10,217 nucleotides of DNA. Source: Paludibacteraceae bacterium. Lineage in GTDB: Bacteria > Bacteroidota > Bacteroidia > Bacteroidales > Paludibacteraceae. The position numbers were made by a program, and so were the translations under genes. Shown in pieces: positions 1-6,843 of the stretch. The stretch covers positions 1 through 10,217 of the forward strand of contig CANFFA010000055.1 of NCBI GenBank assembly GCA_947445425.1. Reading direction: 5' to 3'. Under the pieces are notes generated by a model. It saw nothing but the letters and a program-made list of their open reading frames with translations. It was not told where the DNA came from and did not search any database. The stretch's first letter is position 1. Every line of letters starts with the position of its first letter.

Positions 1-71
1 GAGGATTTAATTCTGTCTTTCTGGAATTATATCAATATTTTCTCCAGTTGGATGGTAAATACCGAAAATAA
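1..71 (+). CDS. Possible C-terminal tail of an unidentified upstream gene (partial)
   Basis: The third frame is open from the left edge and ends at a TAA at 69-71, giving about 22 residues that end in LDGKYRK. The first frame is also open, to a TAG at 73-75, and gives a more tryptophan-rich peptide. I prefer the third frame because its residue mix looks more like a normal protein end, but 70 bases cannot decide it, and a minus-strand gene is not excluded. I do not recognise the family. The 77 bases between this stop and the next start contain no clear hairpin or promoter. Confidence 0.25.
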   Translation, partial: GFNSVFLELYQYFLQLDGKYRK

Positions 72-148
72 GTAGTTGCATATTAATTACTTATTGTTTT
101 GTATTGGCAGTAATTACCAATGAAATAAACAAGTAAATATTCGTTTTA

Positions 149-808
149 ATGAGTTCAAAACGCATGTTGTTTAAAAAGCAACTTTATCAGATACAAACTG
201 TTGCGACTAATGTTTATGTTTTATCTTTCAAACGTGATTTTACGTTTAGAGCTGGTCAGGTGGTAGCCATTGACCTTGTGCCCGATGGGGAACCACGGCT
301 ATACAGCATTGCTAGCGGCGAACAGGATCTATATGTTCAGATACTTTTTGATGAGAAGAAGGAGGGTAAACTTACCCCTTTTTTGTCTAAACTAAAAGCT
401 GGAGATTACATCTATGTTTCTGAACCTTTTGGGAGCTTTAAAACGGATAACCATTCTGCTTATTGGATAGCTTCAGGCACTGGAATTGCTCCATTTGTTT
501 CTATGGCTCGCTCGGGTTTAGGTGTAGATAAAATATTGGTTCACGGCGGTAGGTTGGACGAAAACTTTTACTTTAGAGAAGAGCTTGAATCATTTTTCCC
601 CGATTGTTATTTTAGATGTTGTTCTCAACAAGAAGATACAGCGTATTTTAAAGGCCGTTTGACTGAATGGTTAATAAATAAAAATGATCTGCAATTGGAT
701 GCACATTTTTATCTCTGCGGGAGTGCAGAGATGGTGGTACAAGTACGGGATATTTTAATTTCCAAAGGCATTTCATTTCAACAAATTATTTCGGAAACTT
801 ATTTTTGA
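149..808 (+). CDS. Ferredoxin-NADP+ reductase-like FAD oxidoreductase
   Basis: This is a small cytosolic flavoprotein of the ferredoxin-NADP+ reductase superfamily, expected to move electrons between NAD(P)H and a ferredoxin, flavodoxin or similar carrier. The N-terminal FAD-binding barrel shows RLYS at residues 50-53 (the RxYS flavin motif) and GKLTPFL at 73-79. The nucleotide-binding half shows GTGIAPF at 110-116, HGGR at 132-135, GRLTEWL at 169-175 and YLCGSAEM at 198-205. The chain ends ETYF, so an aromatic residue sits near the flavin as in bacterial reductases of this type. At 219 residues it is somewhat shorter than E. coli Fpr (248). By eye, the arginine that follows serine in Fpr (in VVSRE) is glutamine here (CCSQQ), so NADPH preference is not assured. 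A second in-frame ATG at 164 would remove five residues. The family call is firm, but the partner and pathway are unknown. Confidence 0.85.
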   Translation: MSSKRMLFKKQLYQIQTVATNVYVLSFKRDFTFRAGQVVAIDLVPDGEPRLYSIASGEQDLYVQILFDEKKEGKLTPFLSKLKAGDYIYVSEPFGSFKTDNHSAYWIASGTGIAPFVSMARSGLGVDKILVHGGRLDENFYFREELESFFPDCYFRCCSQQEDTAYFKGRLTEWLINKNDLQLDAHFYLCGSAEMVVQVRDILISKGISFQQIISETYF

Positions 809-881
809 TGGATAAAGTTCAAATTCTTTATTTTTAATTGACAAGCCATTGGCAGATTGGCATATTTTAAATTAGCAGCAT

Positions 882-1922
882 ATGAAAACCAATCTTTTTG
901 GTCTAACCCTTTCTCAATTAAAATCTGAAGTTGCTACTTTGGGTCTTCCTGCATTTACAGCTTCACAGTTGGCCGATTGGATGTACATAAAGAAAGTGTA
1001 CTCGTTTTTAGAGATGTCTAATCTTTCGAAGCAGGCACGTGAAAAGTTAGACGCTAATTATTGCGTTTTGCTTACTCCACCCTCTAAAGTACAAAGTTCT
1101 ATTGATGGAACTAAAAAATATTTATATCCTACACAAACGTCCAATTTTATAGAAGCGGCTTATATTCCAGATGCAGACAGGGCTACTTTGTGTGTTTCCA
1201 CCCAAATAGGTTGTAAAATGGGTTGCTTGTTTTGTATGACCGGTAAACAGGGTTTTCAGGGGAATTTATCAGCAGGTGAAATTATTAACCAAATCCAATC
1301 ATTACCTGAGTTTGAAAAGCTTACCAATATAGTGTATATGGGCATGGGTGAGCCGCTTGACAATGTAGAGGCAGTGCTCAATAGCATTGAAATAATGACT
1401 TCCGATAAAGGCTATGGTTGGAGTCCCAAACGCATTACCGTTTCGACTATCGGTATTATTCCTGCGATGATTAGCTTTCTCGAAAAATCACAAGCGCATT
1501 TAGCAGTTAGCCTACATTCGCCTTTTGATAGTGAACGTCAGGAAATTATGCCTATACAGAGTGTATATCCCATTACTGAAGTGATTGCTGAAATTAAACG
1601 TTGGGATTTAGGGAGACAAAGACGTATCTCCTTCGAATACATAATGTTTAACAATGTAAACGATACGGCCAGACATGCCAATGAATTGGTGAGATTACTC
1701 AGCGGGATTAAATGCCGCATCAATTTAATTCGCTTTCATCCTATTCCAAATACGCCTTTAGAAGGTACTCCAATGGAAGGAATCGTTGATTTTCAAAATA
1801 AATTAAAAGCCAAAGGGCTTACTGTCACGATTAGAGCCTCTCGTGGTGAAGATATTTTTGCTGCCTGTGGGCTCCTTTCCACGAAGGAATTACTAAAAGT
1901 ACAACTGGCAAGTGATTTTTAG
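882..1922 (+). CDS. rlmN: Dual-specificity 23S rRNA/tRNA adenine C2-methyltransferase RlmN
   Basis: This radical SAM enzyme methylates C2 of A2503 in 23S rRNA and, in characterised homologues, A37 of some tRNAs. The iron-sulfur cluster motif CxxxCxxC is at C111, C115 and C118 (CKMGCLFC), followed by GMGEP at 154-158, which contacts SAM. The two cysteines used in the unusual methyl-transfer mechanism are both present: C104 in the TLCVSTQIGC stretch and C329 in RGEDIFAACG. The latter corresponds to E. coli C355, which carries the methyl group. HPIPN (286-290) and the C-terminal helix are also typical. The length of 346 residues is normal, so the gene looks intact. The start at 882 gives a family-like N-terminus, and no Shine-Dalgarno is visible. 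It lies 73 bases after the reductase gene on the same strand and may be co-transcribed with it, though nothing links the two functions. A strong hairpin follows the stop. Confidence 0.97.
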   Translation: MKTNLFGLTLSQLKSEVATLGLPAFTASQLADWMYIKKVYSFLEMSNLSKQAREKLDANYCVLLTPPSKVQSSIDGTKKYLYPTQTSNFIEAAYIPDADRATLCVSTQIGCKMGCLFCMTGKQGFQGNLSAGEIINQIQSLPEFEKLTNIVYMGMGEPLDNVEAVLNSIEIMTSDKGYGWSPKRITVSTIGIIPAMISFLEKSQAHLAVSLHSPFDSERQEIMPIQSVYPITEVIAEIKRWDLGRQRRISFEYIMFNNVNDTARHANELVRLLSGIKCRINLIRFHPIPNTPLEGTPMEGIVDFQNKLKAKGLTVTIRASRGEDIFAACGLLSTKELLKVQLASDF

Positions 1923-1956
1923 AATTAGCTATACCTAAATAATCAATCTTGTACAA

Positions 1957-1990
1957 AAACAGCTGATTTCAATACTGAAATCAGCTGTTT
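1957..1990 (+). terminator. Hairpin terminator after rlmN
   Basis: Bases 1957-1970 and 1977-1990 are exact reverse complements (14 bp) around a six-base loop, 34 bases after the rlmN stop. The arm core is AGCTGATTTC. On the + strand the tract after the stem is T-rich but interrupted (TTT, C, TG, TTTG). On the minus strand the run is a better TTTTTG, so it may also act as a back-up for the convergent operon. Confidence 0.75.
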
Positions 1991-2044
1991 CTGTTTGTCT
2001 GGCTGTAAAAGGGATCTGAATGAAATCTATATCTGTCATATAAG

Positions 2045-2098
2045 TTTTACAAACAAAAAAACCTTGAAAATACTTTCAAGGTTTTTTTGTTTGTAAAA
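2045..2098. terminator. Bidirectional intrinsic terminator between rlmN and the export operon
   Basis: Bases 2045-2069 and 2074-2098 are exact reverse complements over 25 bp with a four-base loop. The GC-containing core CCTTGAAA/TTTCAAGG is flanked by seven As on the left and seven Ts on the right, so transcripts from either strand end in a stem followed by a U-run. It begins eight bases past the stop of the minus-strand kinase gene, which makes it the natural end of that operon. It also catches read-through from rlmN. Confidence 0.9.
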
Positions 2099-2105
2099 TT
2101 AAATT

Positions 2106-4472
2106 TTAACGTCTAAGGAATTTGGATAAAGCTGACTTTTTAACGACCTCTTCATCCTTGTGATATTTTTTTGATCCATATCCGTAACCATATCCAGAAT
2201 TTTCATCCGTACCATTTAAAATTACACTCATATTATTAAGTGTTTTCTTATCATATACTTCATTGATCAACTCAGACATTTCACGAGGCGTGTAATCTTG
2301 ACGAGCAACATAAATAGTGGCATCCACCAATCTATTCAATAAGAATGTATCAGAAACAAGTCCCACTGGTGCCGAATCTAAAATAATATAATCAAACTCT
2401 TTTTTCAATTCGGAGATCATTTCATCCAAACGTGTACTCATTAACAATTCAGAAGGGTTCGGAGGAATAGGTCCCGCTGGAATCACTTTCAAGTAAGGGT
2501 GGAAGCCTGACGGTATAATAATATCCTCCAAAGAATGGTCTGGATCAGATAGAAACAGTGTAACTCCATTTGCTTTGGAAATGTGCATATACTCACCCAG
2601 CATTGGGTTGCGAATATCAAGACCAACCAATACAACCTTCTTCTTCATCAATGCCAATGACATGGCAATATTGATAGAAACAAATGATTTTCCTTCACCA
2701 CTTATACTTGAAGTAATCAATATCACAGGAGACGTTTTACCTGTTAATAGGAATTGCAAATTAGTTCGAATGGACCTAAACATCTCCACAATAATGGTTG
2801 ATTTTCCTTCTTCAACCACAATGTTATTTTCACTTTTACTTTGAATAATGGATCCTAGGAAAGGAGGATTTGCCACTAATTTAGTAAAGTCTTTTCTATT
2901 GGTAATTTTATCATTTAAAATACTTAATAGATAGATAATTACTATAGGAAGCAAACAGCCCAACATCATAGCAAAAAGGAACACAGTCGTTCTTGATGTT
3001 AAAGGTGTTAAAGAAGTATAGGCAGCGTCCAGTGTTTTTGCAGACGGTATCGTACTGGCTTGGCTAAGTGCATTCTCCTCCCTTTTTTGTAGTAGGAAAA
3101 GATACAGCTTTTGCTTAATCTCTTGTTGACGTTTGATTTCAATATACTTGCGCTCTTGAGTAGGAACATCTCTAATTTTAGACGCAAACTGTGCATCTTT
3201 ACTTAGGATGTCCTTTTTAGAAATTTTTAAACCATCTTTGATACTACCAATACTTACAATGATACTGGAACGGAGCTCCTTTAATTGCTGCTCCATTTGC
3301 GTAATTACAGGATTCTTACTGTTGGTAGTGCGCATAATTTTCATGCGTTCCAACAATGCCTTGTTGTACTCCTGCATTAATGCCAGCAAAGACTCATCTT
3401 TTATCCCTAAATTTGCTGGAACCAAATTGTATTGATTCTTATTATCCTTAACAGATGATTCAATAAAACCAACCAAATTCAACTGTGTTTCAATTTCAGC
3501 AGATTTTTTATCATATTCACTAGAAGACTTCAAGAAAATTTCAGCTTCCGAAGATATATCCGTTAATTTATTCTGTTTTTTATAATGCTCAACATCTAGC
3601 TCAACTTCTAATAACTCACTACTGATTAACTTCAAACGCTCTTCCACAAATTCTGTGGTATGTTGTGCAATCATATTTTTATCCAGCACAGCATCTAGAT
3701 TGTATAATTCCACCAATTTATTTATTACCACCTCAGTTTTTTTAGGACAAGCGGAAATTGAGCTAATACTTATAACATTAGACTTTTTATTTGCAGAGGC
3801 AACTTTAACTTTTTCACTATATTGAATTGTTAAGTTGCGTCTTGGGTAGCTGATAAGTTTGTAGGTGCTTGAAGTGTGAAGAGGTAAAATTGGAATGATG
3901 CGAAACAACCCAATTGGCGTTTTAATTGCCTTATCCAAATTTATTAGGAAATACTTTTCTTTAAATGTAGCTGATTTAAATAAAACTTCATATCCAAGAT
4001 CAGTGCTTTTAATTCTAAATTCAACTGGATTTTTCGTTGTATCATTAAAAGATACAGGTACAACCAATTTTAATGCAGAAACTGGATACATCTCTTCGAA
4101 TCTGAATTTCTTTTTTTCATAGCATTCAGTTTCAATACTCAATGTTCTGATAACATTTTGCATGATTGTTTTCGAAGTTAAAACTTGTATTTCATCTTCA
4201 ACTTCTTTCGACGATCCTCCACCACTAACGCCCAAACCATCCAACATAGACATGTCCAATAAACCTCCACCTTTAGAATCTTTTCTAAGTAAAATAGAGG
4301 TTTGTACTTGAAATTTCACACTTGAAAATTCCAAATAAAAATATGCTAATGTGACAAATAATGCTGCAGAAATTACAAACCAATACCACTTTCGTAGATA
4401 CATCATAACCATCTCTTTAAGGTCAATCTGATCAGAATTATTTGAATTTGGGCGCTGGTTATTATTTTCCAT
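2106..4472 (-). CDS. Wzc-like polysaccharide co-polymerase and bacterial tyrosine autokinase
   Basis: This inner-membrane protein couples chain-length control and export of capsular or exopolysaccharide to tyrosine autophosphorylation. Residues 14-60 form the start of a Wzz domain, with the first membrane segment near 30-48. A long periplasmic part with coiled-coil character follows (about 265-460), including a GNVR-type segment (PTQERKYIEIKRQQ from 437). The second membrane segment is near 497-518. The cytoplasmic BY-kinase then shows the ExxRxxR oligomerisation motif at E563/R566/R569, Walker A SGEGKS at 591-596, Walker A' at 613-623 (VVLVGLDIRNP, with glycine where the first aspartate usually is) and Walker B IILDS at 696-700. 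The tyrosine cluster Y761, Y763, Y765 and Y770 lies near the C-terminus. The length of 788 residues is normal for a fused Bacteroidota protein. It sits 48 bases after the export lipoprotein gene and is probably its operon partner. The family is certain; the polymer is unknown. Confidence 0.95.
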   Translation of the reverse strand: MENNNQRPNSNNSDQIDLKEMVMMYLRKWYWFVISAALFVTLAYFYLEFSSVKFQVQTSILLRKDSKGGGLLDMSMLDGLGVSGGGSSKEVEDEIQVLTSKTIMQNVIRTLSIETECYEKKKFRFEEMYPVSALKLVVPVSFNDTTKNPVEFRIKSTDLGYEVLFKSATFKEKYFLINLDKAIKTPIGLFRIIPILPLHTSSTYKLISYPRRNLTIQYSEKVKVASANKKSNVISISSISACPKKTEVVINKLVELYNLDAVLDKNMIAQHTTEFVEERLKLISSELLEVELDVEHYKKQNKLTDISSEAEIFLKSSSEYDKKSAEIETQLNLVGFIESSVKDNKNQYNLVPANLGIKDESLLALMQEYNKALLERMKIMRTTNSKNPVITQMEQQLKELRSSIIVSIGSIKDGLKISKKDILSKDAQFASKIRDVPTQERKYIEIKRQQEIKQKLYLFLLQKREENALSQASTIPSAKTLDAAYTSLTPLTSRTTVFLFAMMLGCLLPIVIIYLLSILNDKITNRKDFTKLVANPPFLGSIIQSKSENNIVVEEGKSTIIVEMFRSIRTNLQFLLTGKTSPVILITSSISGEGKSFVSINIAMSLALMKKKVVLVGLDIRNPMLGEYMHISKANGVTLFLSDPDHSLEDIIIPSGFHPYLKVIPAGPIPPNPSELLMSTRLDEMISELKKEFDYIILDSAPVGLVSDTFLLNRLVDATIYVARQDYTPREMSELINEVYDKKTLNNMSVILNGTDENSGYGYGYGSKKYHKDEEVVKKSALSKFLRR

Positions 4473-4520
4473 AAGTTTTTATATTAGGCAGGTGAAAAGC
4501 TAATTGAATTGAATCTTTTA

Positions 4521-5306
4521 TTATTTTGTAAGATTAATAAGAAGTGCTATTGTTGACATAAATGTTGTGAAACCAGAAAGGTATAAGCCGATGTTTTGTG
4601 AACCTATTGATTTTACACTATTTGGTTCCACATAGAGAATGTCATTTTGTTGTAAATAAAAATAAGGGGACATGAATATCTCATCCGTATTCAAATTTAA
4701 TCTTGCAAATTCAAGCTTACCATTCGTCTCCCTTGTAAGCAGCACATTATTACGAACACCGTAAACTGTCATGTCTCCTGCCATACCCAAGGCGTCTAGA
4801 ATAGTTGCACGCTCATTATTAATAGAATACTGGCCTGGTTTTGCGACCTCACCCAAGACAGTGATTCTGTAATTCATAAATTGAATGGTAACAATCGCAC
4901 TTTTAAGATAAGGTGTTAATTCTTCACCAATAAATTTAATTGCTTCGGATTTTTTTAATCCAGCCAAACGAATGGTGCCTATAACCGGAAAATTCACATT
5001 CCCATTTACATCTACCAAATAAGACTGAAGTGTCGGTGCAGCAGACAGTTGGTCACTACCTGGTGTTGCATAGGATACCAAAGGAAGATTAAAAGGTGCA
5101 ACCGCCAATGGATCCAAACCAGTTACGGTTATTGACAACATATCGCCTACTCCAATTTTGGCTTCATGTCCGGTTTTGTAGTATTTATTTATAAGTTCGG
5201 CTCTACTTGCATTCAACCCATGGAAATAAGCAATATCCTTTTGGGATGAACAATTTACACTTGCTATAATAACGATTATCAACGAGAACCAATTTACTCT
5301 TTTCAT
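4521..5306 (-). CDS. Wza-like outer-membrane polysaccharide export lipoprotein (OPX family)
   Basis: This is the outer-membrane/periplasmic partner of the adjacent Wzc-like kinase, expected to form the exit channel for a polysaccharide. I start it at ATG 5306, giving 261 residues, because MKRVNWFSLIIVIIASVNC is then a lipoprotein signal peptide with C19 as the lipidated cysteine. The lipobox has asparagine at -1, which is slightly unusual. CSSQKDIAYFHG after it resembles other Bacteroidota OPX proteins. A longer in-frame start at 5363 would add 19 residues in front of the signal and is unlikely. The polysaccharide export domain covers roughly 45-125 (KIGVGDMLSITV, then VNGNVNFPVIG near 100-110). 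A single SLBB-type domain covers about 137-185 (VLGEVAKPGQY). A hydrophobic C-terminal helix spans about 238-259. It is shorter than E. coli Wza (379), with fewer SLBB repeats. Confidence 0.92.
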   Translation of the reverse strand: MKRVNWFSLIIVIIASVNCSSQKDIAYFHGLNASRAELINKYYKTGHEAKIGVGDMLSITVTGLDPLAVAPFNLPLVSYATPGSDQLSAAPTLQSYLVDVNGNVNFPVIGTIRLAGLKKSEAIKFIGEELTPYLKSAIVTIQFMNYRITVLGEVAKPGQYSINNERATILDALGMAGDMTVYGVRNNVLLTRETNGKLEFARLNLNTDEIFMSPYFYLQQNDILYVEPNSVKSIGSQNIGLYLSGFTTFMSTIALLINLTK

Positions 5307-5410
5307 TTTAATTGTTTTACGAATATAATTTTGCTGTAAATATACCTCAAAAAAGTAGATCAATCTAAATGTGAACTTAAATTCTACTCATTAATACAGC
5401 AAATGAGCTG

Positions 5411-5442
5411 CAAAAGTACTAATAAATGAAATAATACACAAA
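5411..5442 (-). promoter_or_regulatory. Bacteroidota-type promoter for the polysaccharide export operon
   Basis: Read on the minus strand, TTTG (5442-5439) is followed by 20 bases and then TACTTTTG (5418-5411). This matches the known Bacteroidetes primary sigma pattern TTTG, 19-21 bases, TAnnTTTG without a mismatch. Transcription would begin near 5404, leaving a leader of about 100 bases before the ATG at 5306. The match was found by eye. Confidence 0.75.
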
Positions 5443-5566
5443 CCAATTTTAAAATTAAAACAAGGCTTGTTTTTGTCGAATATTTATATTGAAATTGAGG
5501 GCTCCATATTTGATTTTTAACAATAGATTTCTGTCCTTAGTCGAGCCTAAAATCAATTTTAATGCG

Positions 5567-5598
5567 TTTTTATTATTGTAAAAAAACTGCTATCTTTG
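5567..5598 (+). promoter_or_regulatory. Probable Bacteroidota-type promoter for pyrB
   Basis: TATCTTTG at 5591-5598 is a perfect TAnnTTTG -7 element. Twenty bases upstream, at 5567-5570, lies TTTT, one mismatch from the TTTG -33 element. Transcription would start near 5604 and give a pyrB leader of about 200 bases. A second TAnnTTTG at 5672-5679 (TATTTTTG) lacks a well-placed -33 element: its nearest TTTG, at 5655-5658, is only 13 bases away. It is a weaker candidate. Confidence 0.5.
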
Positions 5599-5649
5599 CA
5601 TACCTATATATATTGTGTATTTCTTATATATTCGGATTGAATGTATGAG

Positions 5650-5724
5650 TTTAATTTGTAGGTTGTTATAGTATTTTTGAGTCGGTTTTGTAATATTTAA
5701 AAACTCTTACAAATACAAATTAGA
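5650..5724 (+). promoter_or_regulatory. Possible folded element in the pyrB leader
   Basis: Two sets of complementary arms nest in the predicted pyrB leader. The outer pair is 5650-5660 with 5714-5724: AATTTGTA/TACAAATT plus flanking pairs, one of them G-U. The inner pair is TTTGTAA (5687-5693) with TTACAAA (5707-5713). The right arms are directly adjacent, so the stems could stack, leaving 26 unpaired bases on the left side. The pairs are almost all A-U and no U-run follows, so this is not a simple terminator. Chance complementarity is quite possible. Confidence 0.25.
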
Positions 5725-5806
5725 ATTGTGATAATTTATCATTAAAATTGTAACAATACTCTGCTCAATAAAAATGTAGGATTCAAAACACATCTATTAC
5801 ACCACC

Positions 5807-6715
5807 ATGTCAAACAACAGTTTAGTTTCCATTTCAGATTATAGCAAGGATGAAATCTTAGAAATTCTCGAATCAGCAGCTGATTTTGAGTTGAATCCAA
5901 ACAGAAAAACCTTGCATGGTAAAGTAATTGCCACCCTTTTCTTTGAACCCTCTACTCGCACGCGTTTGAGCTTCGAAACCGCAGTCGTGCGACTTGGAGG
6001 TTCTATTATTGGCTTTTCGGATGTTACCACCAGCAGCTCTGTCAAAGGCGAAACCCTAAATGATACCATTCACATGGTGAGCTGTTATGCTGATGCAATT
6101 GTGATGCGCCATCCACTTGAAGGAGCTGCACGATTTGCATCTGAAATATCACCTGTGCCGATAATCAATGCGGGAGATGGTTCCAATCAACATCCTTCCC
6201 AAACACTTCTCGATTTATATTCAATATTTAAAACACAAGCTACACTTGAAAATTTAAACATCTGCCTGGTTGGTGATTTGAAATATGGTAGAACCGTTCA
6301 TTCTCTGATTATGGCAATGTCTCATTTTCATCCAACTTTTCACTTTATTGCACCAGATGAATTAAAAGTTCCTGATGAATACAAAGTTTTTTGTAAAAGA
6401 AATAATATAAAATTCAAAGAATCTTCTGAATTGCATGATAATTTCAATGATGCAGATATTCTTTACATGACCCGTGTTCAAAAGGAACGTTTTCAAGACA
6501 TGATGGAATATGAGCGTGTTAAAAATGTATACACACTCAAAAACAATATGTTAGAGAATACAAAGTCGAATATGAGAATTTTACATCCACTTCCTCGTGT
6601 TACAGAAATTGATCCTGATGTTGATAGCAATGAAAAAGCCTATTATTTTAAGCAGGCTCAAAATGGTTTATATGTTAGACAGGCTATTTTAAGTAAAGTT
6701 CTGGTGAGTAAGTAG
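5807..6715 (+). CDS. pyrB: Aspartate carbamoyltransferase catalytic chain
   Basis: It catalyses carbamoyl phosphate plus L-aspartate to N-carbamoyl-L-aspartate, the committed step of pyrimidine synthesis, in the cytosol. The carbamoyl-phosphate domain shows FFEPSTRTR at 45-53, the mobile-loop lysine K80 (SVKGET), R101 (MRHPLEG), and H129 and Q132 in [11 protein letters not shown]. The aspartate domain shows R162 (LKYGRTVHS), R223 and Q225 (TRVQKERF) and the HPLPR loop at 260-264. By eye these correspond to E. coli S52, T53, R54, K84, R105, H134, Q137, R167, R229, Q231 and L267, so no catalytic residue is missing. At 302 residues it is close to the enterobacterial chain (about 310). The pyrI gene downstream indicates a holoenzyme of catalytic trimers joined by regulatory dimers. 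The ATG at 5807 is preceded by a C/A-rich stretch with no Shine-Dalgarno. Confidence 0.98.
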   Translation: MSNNSLVSISDYSKDEILEILESAADFELNPNRKTLHGKVIATLFFEPSTRTRLSFETAVVRLGGSIIGFSDVTTSSSVKGETLNDTIHMVSCYADAIVMRHPLEGAARFASEISPVPIINAGDGSNQHPSQTLLDLYSIFKTQATLENLNICLVGDLKYGRTVHSLIMAMSHFHPTFHFIAPDELKVPDEYKVFCKRNNIKFKESSELHDNFNDADILYMTRVQKERFQDMMEYERVKNVYTLKNNMLENTKSNMRILHPLPRVTEIDPDVDSNEKAYYFKQAQNGLYVRQAILSKVLVSK

Positions 6716-6777
6716 TTGACTCGGTGTTTATAGCTAGGTTTTGCTTGGCTAGTGATATGATTTTTATTTGCTGAAGA

Positions 6778-6806
6778 TGTAATAATCTTATTTGTTGATT
6801 ATTACA
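6778..6806 (+). promoter_or_regulatory. Stem-loop in the pyrB-pyrI spacer
   Basis: TGTAATAATC (6778-6787) and GATTATTACA (6797-6806) are exact reverse complements around a nine-base loop, 38 bases before the preferred pyrI start. The stem is AU-rich and has no U-run after it, so it is unlikely to terminate transcription. It might stabilise the upstream message or set the PyrB:PyrI ratio, but this is inference. Confidence 0.35.
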
Positions 6807-6843
6807 ATTATTAATTATGCTTGTTAATTATGAATTATTTAAT

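Larger units (their letters stand above)
5307..5806. other. Divergent, very AT-rich intergenic region
   Basis: These 500 bases separate the start codons of the leftward export operon and the rightward pyrB. They hold the leftward promoter at 5411-5442, a probable rightward promoter at 5567-5598, and complementary arms in the pyrB leader. A small perfect palindrome, TGATAATTTATCA, lies at 5729-5741, 65 bases before pyrB. It could be an operator but may be chance in such AT-rich sequence. No credible gene is present; the only ORFs are peptides of a few residues, such as 5641-5661. No tRNA or recognised riboswitch was seen. Confidence 0.6.

Noticed and set aside
838..868. TTGACA and TATTTT upstream of rlmN as a promoter
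   Set aside because: TTGACA is the proteobacterial -35 form. The downstream element matches TAnnTTTG poorly and sits only about a dozen bases before the start codon, so I do not rely on it.
2185..2200. Short repeated bases at the 3' end of the kinase gene as a DNA repeat
   Set aside because: They simply encode the Tyr-Gly repeat of the tyrosine cluster and do not extend beyond it.
2575..4122. Plus-strand open frames of 75-89 codons inside the kinase gene
   Set aside because: They lie antisense to a well-conserved protein, have no family motifs, and follow from codon bias on the opposite strand.
5307..5363. In-frame upstream ATG at 5363 for the export lipoprotein
   Set aside because: It would put 19 residues before a clear lipoprotein signal peptide, which must be at the N-terminus. 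The ATG at 5306 explains the sequence better.
5641..5671. Tiny ORFs in the pyrB leader (six to eight codons) as leader peptides
   Set aside because: They are of the size expected by chance, have no run of regulatory codons, and no terminator hairpin with a U-run follows them.
6817..6843. In-frame upstream ATG at 6817 for pyrI
   Set aside because: It adds nine residues with no counterpart and shifts all nucleotide and zinc residues away from the E. coli numbers that they match exactly from 6844.
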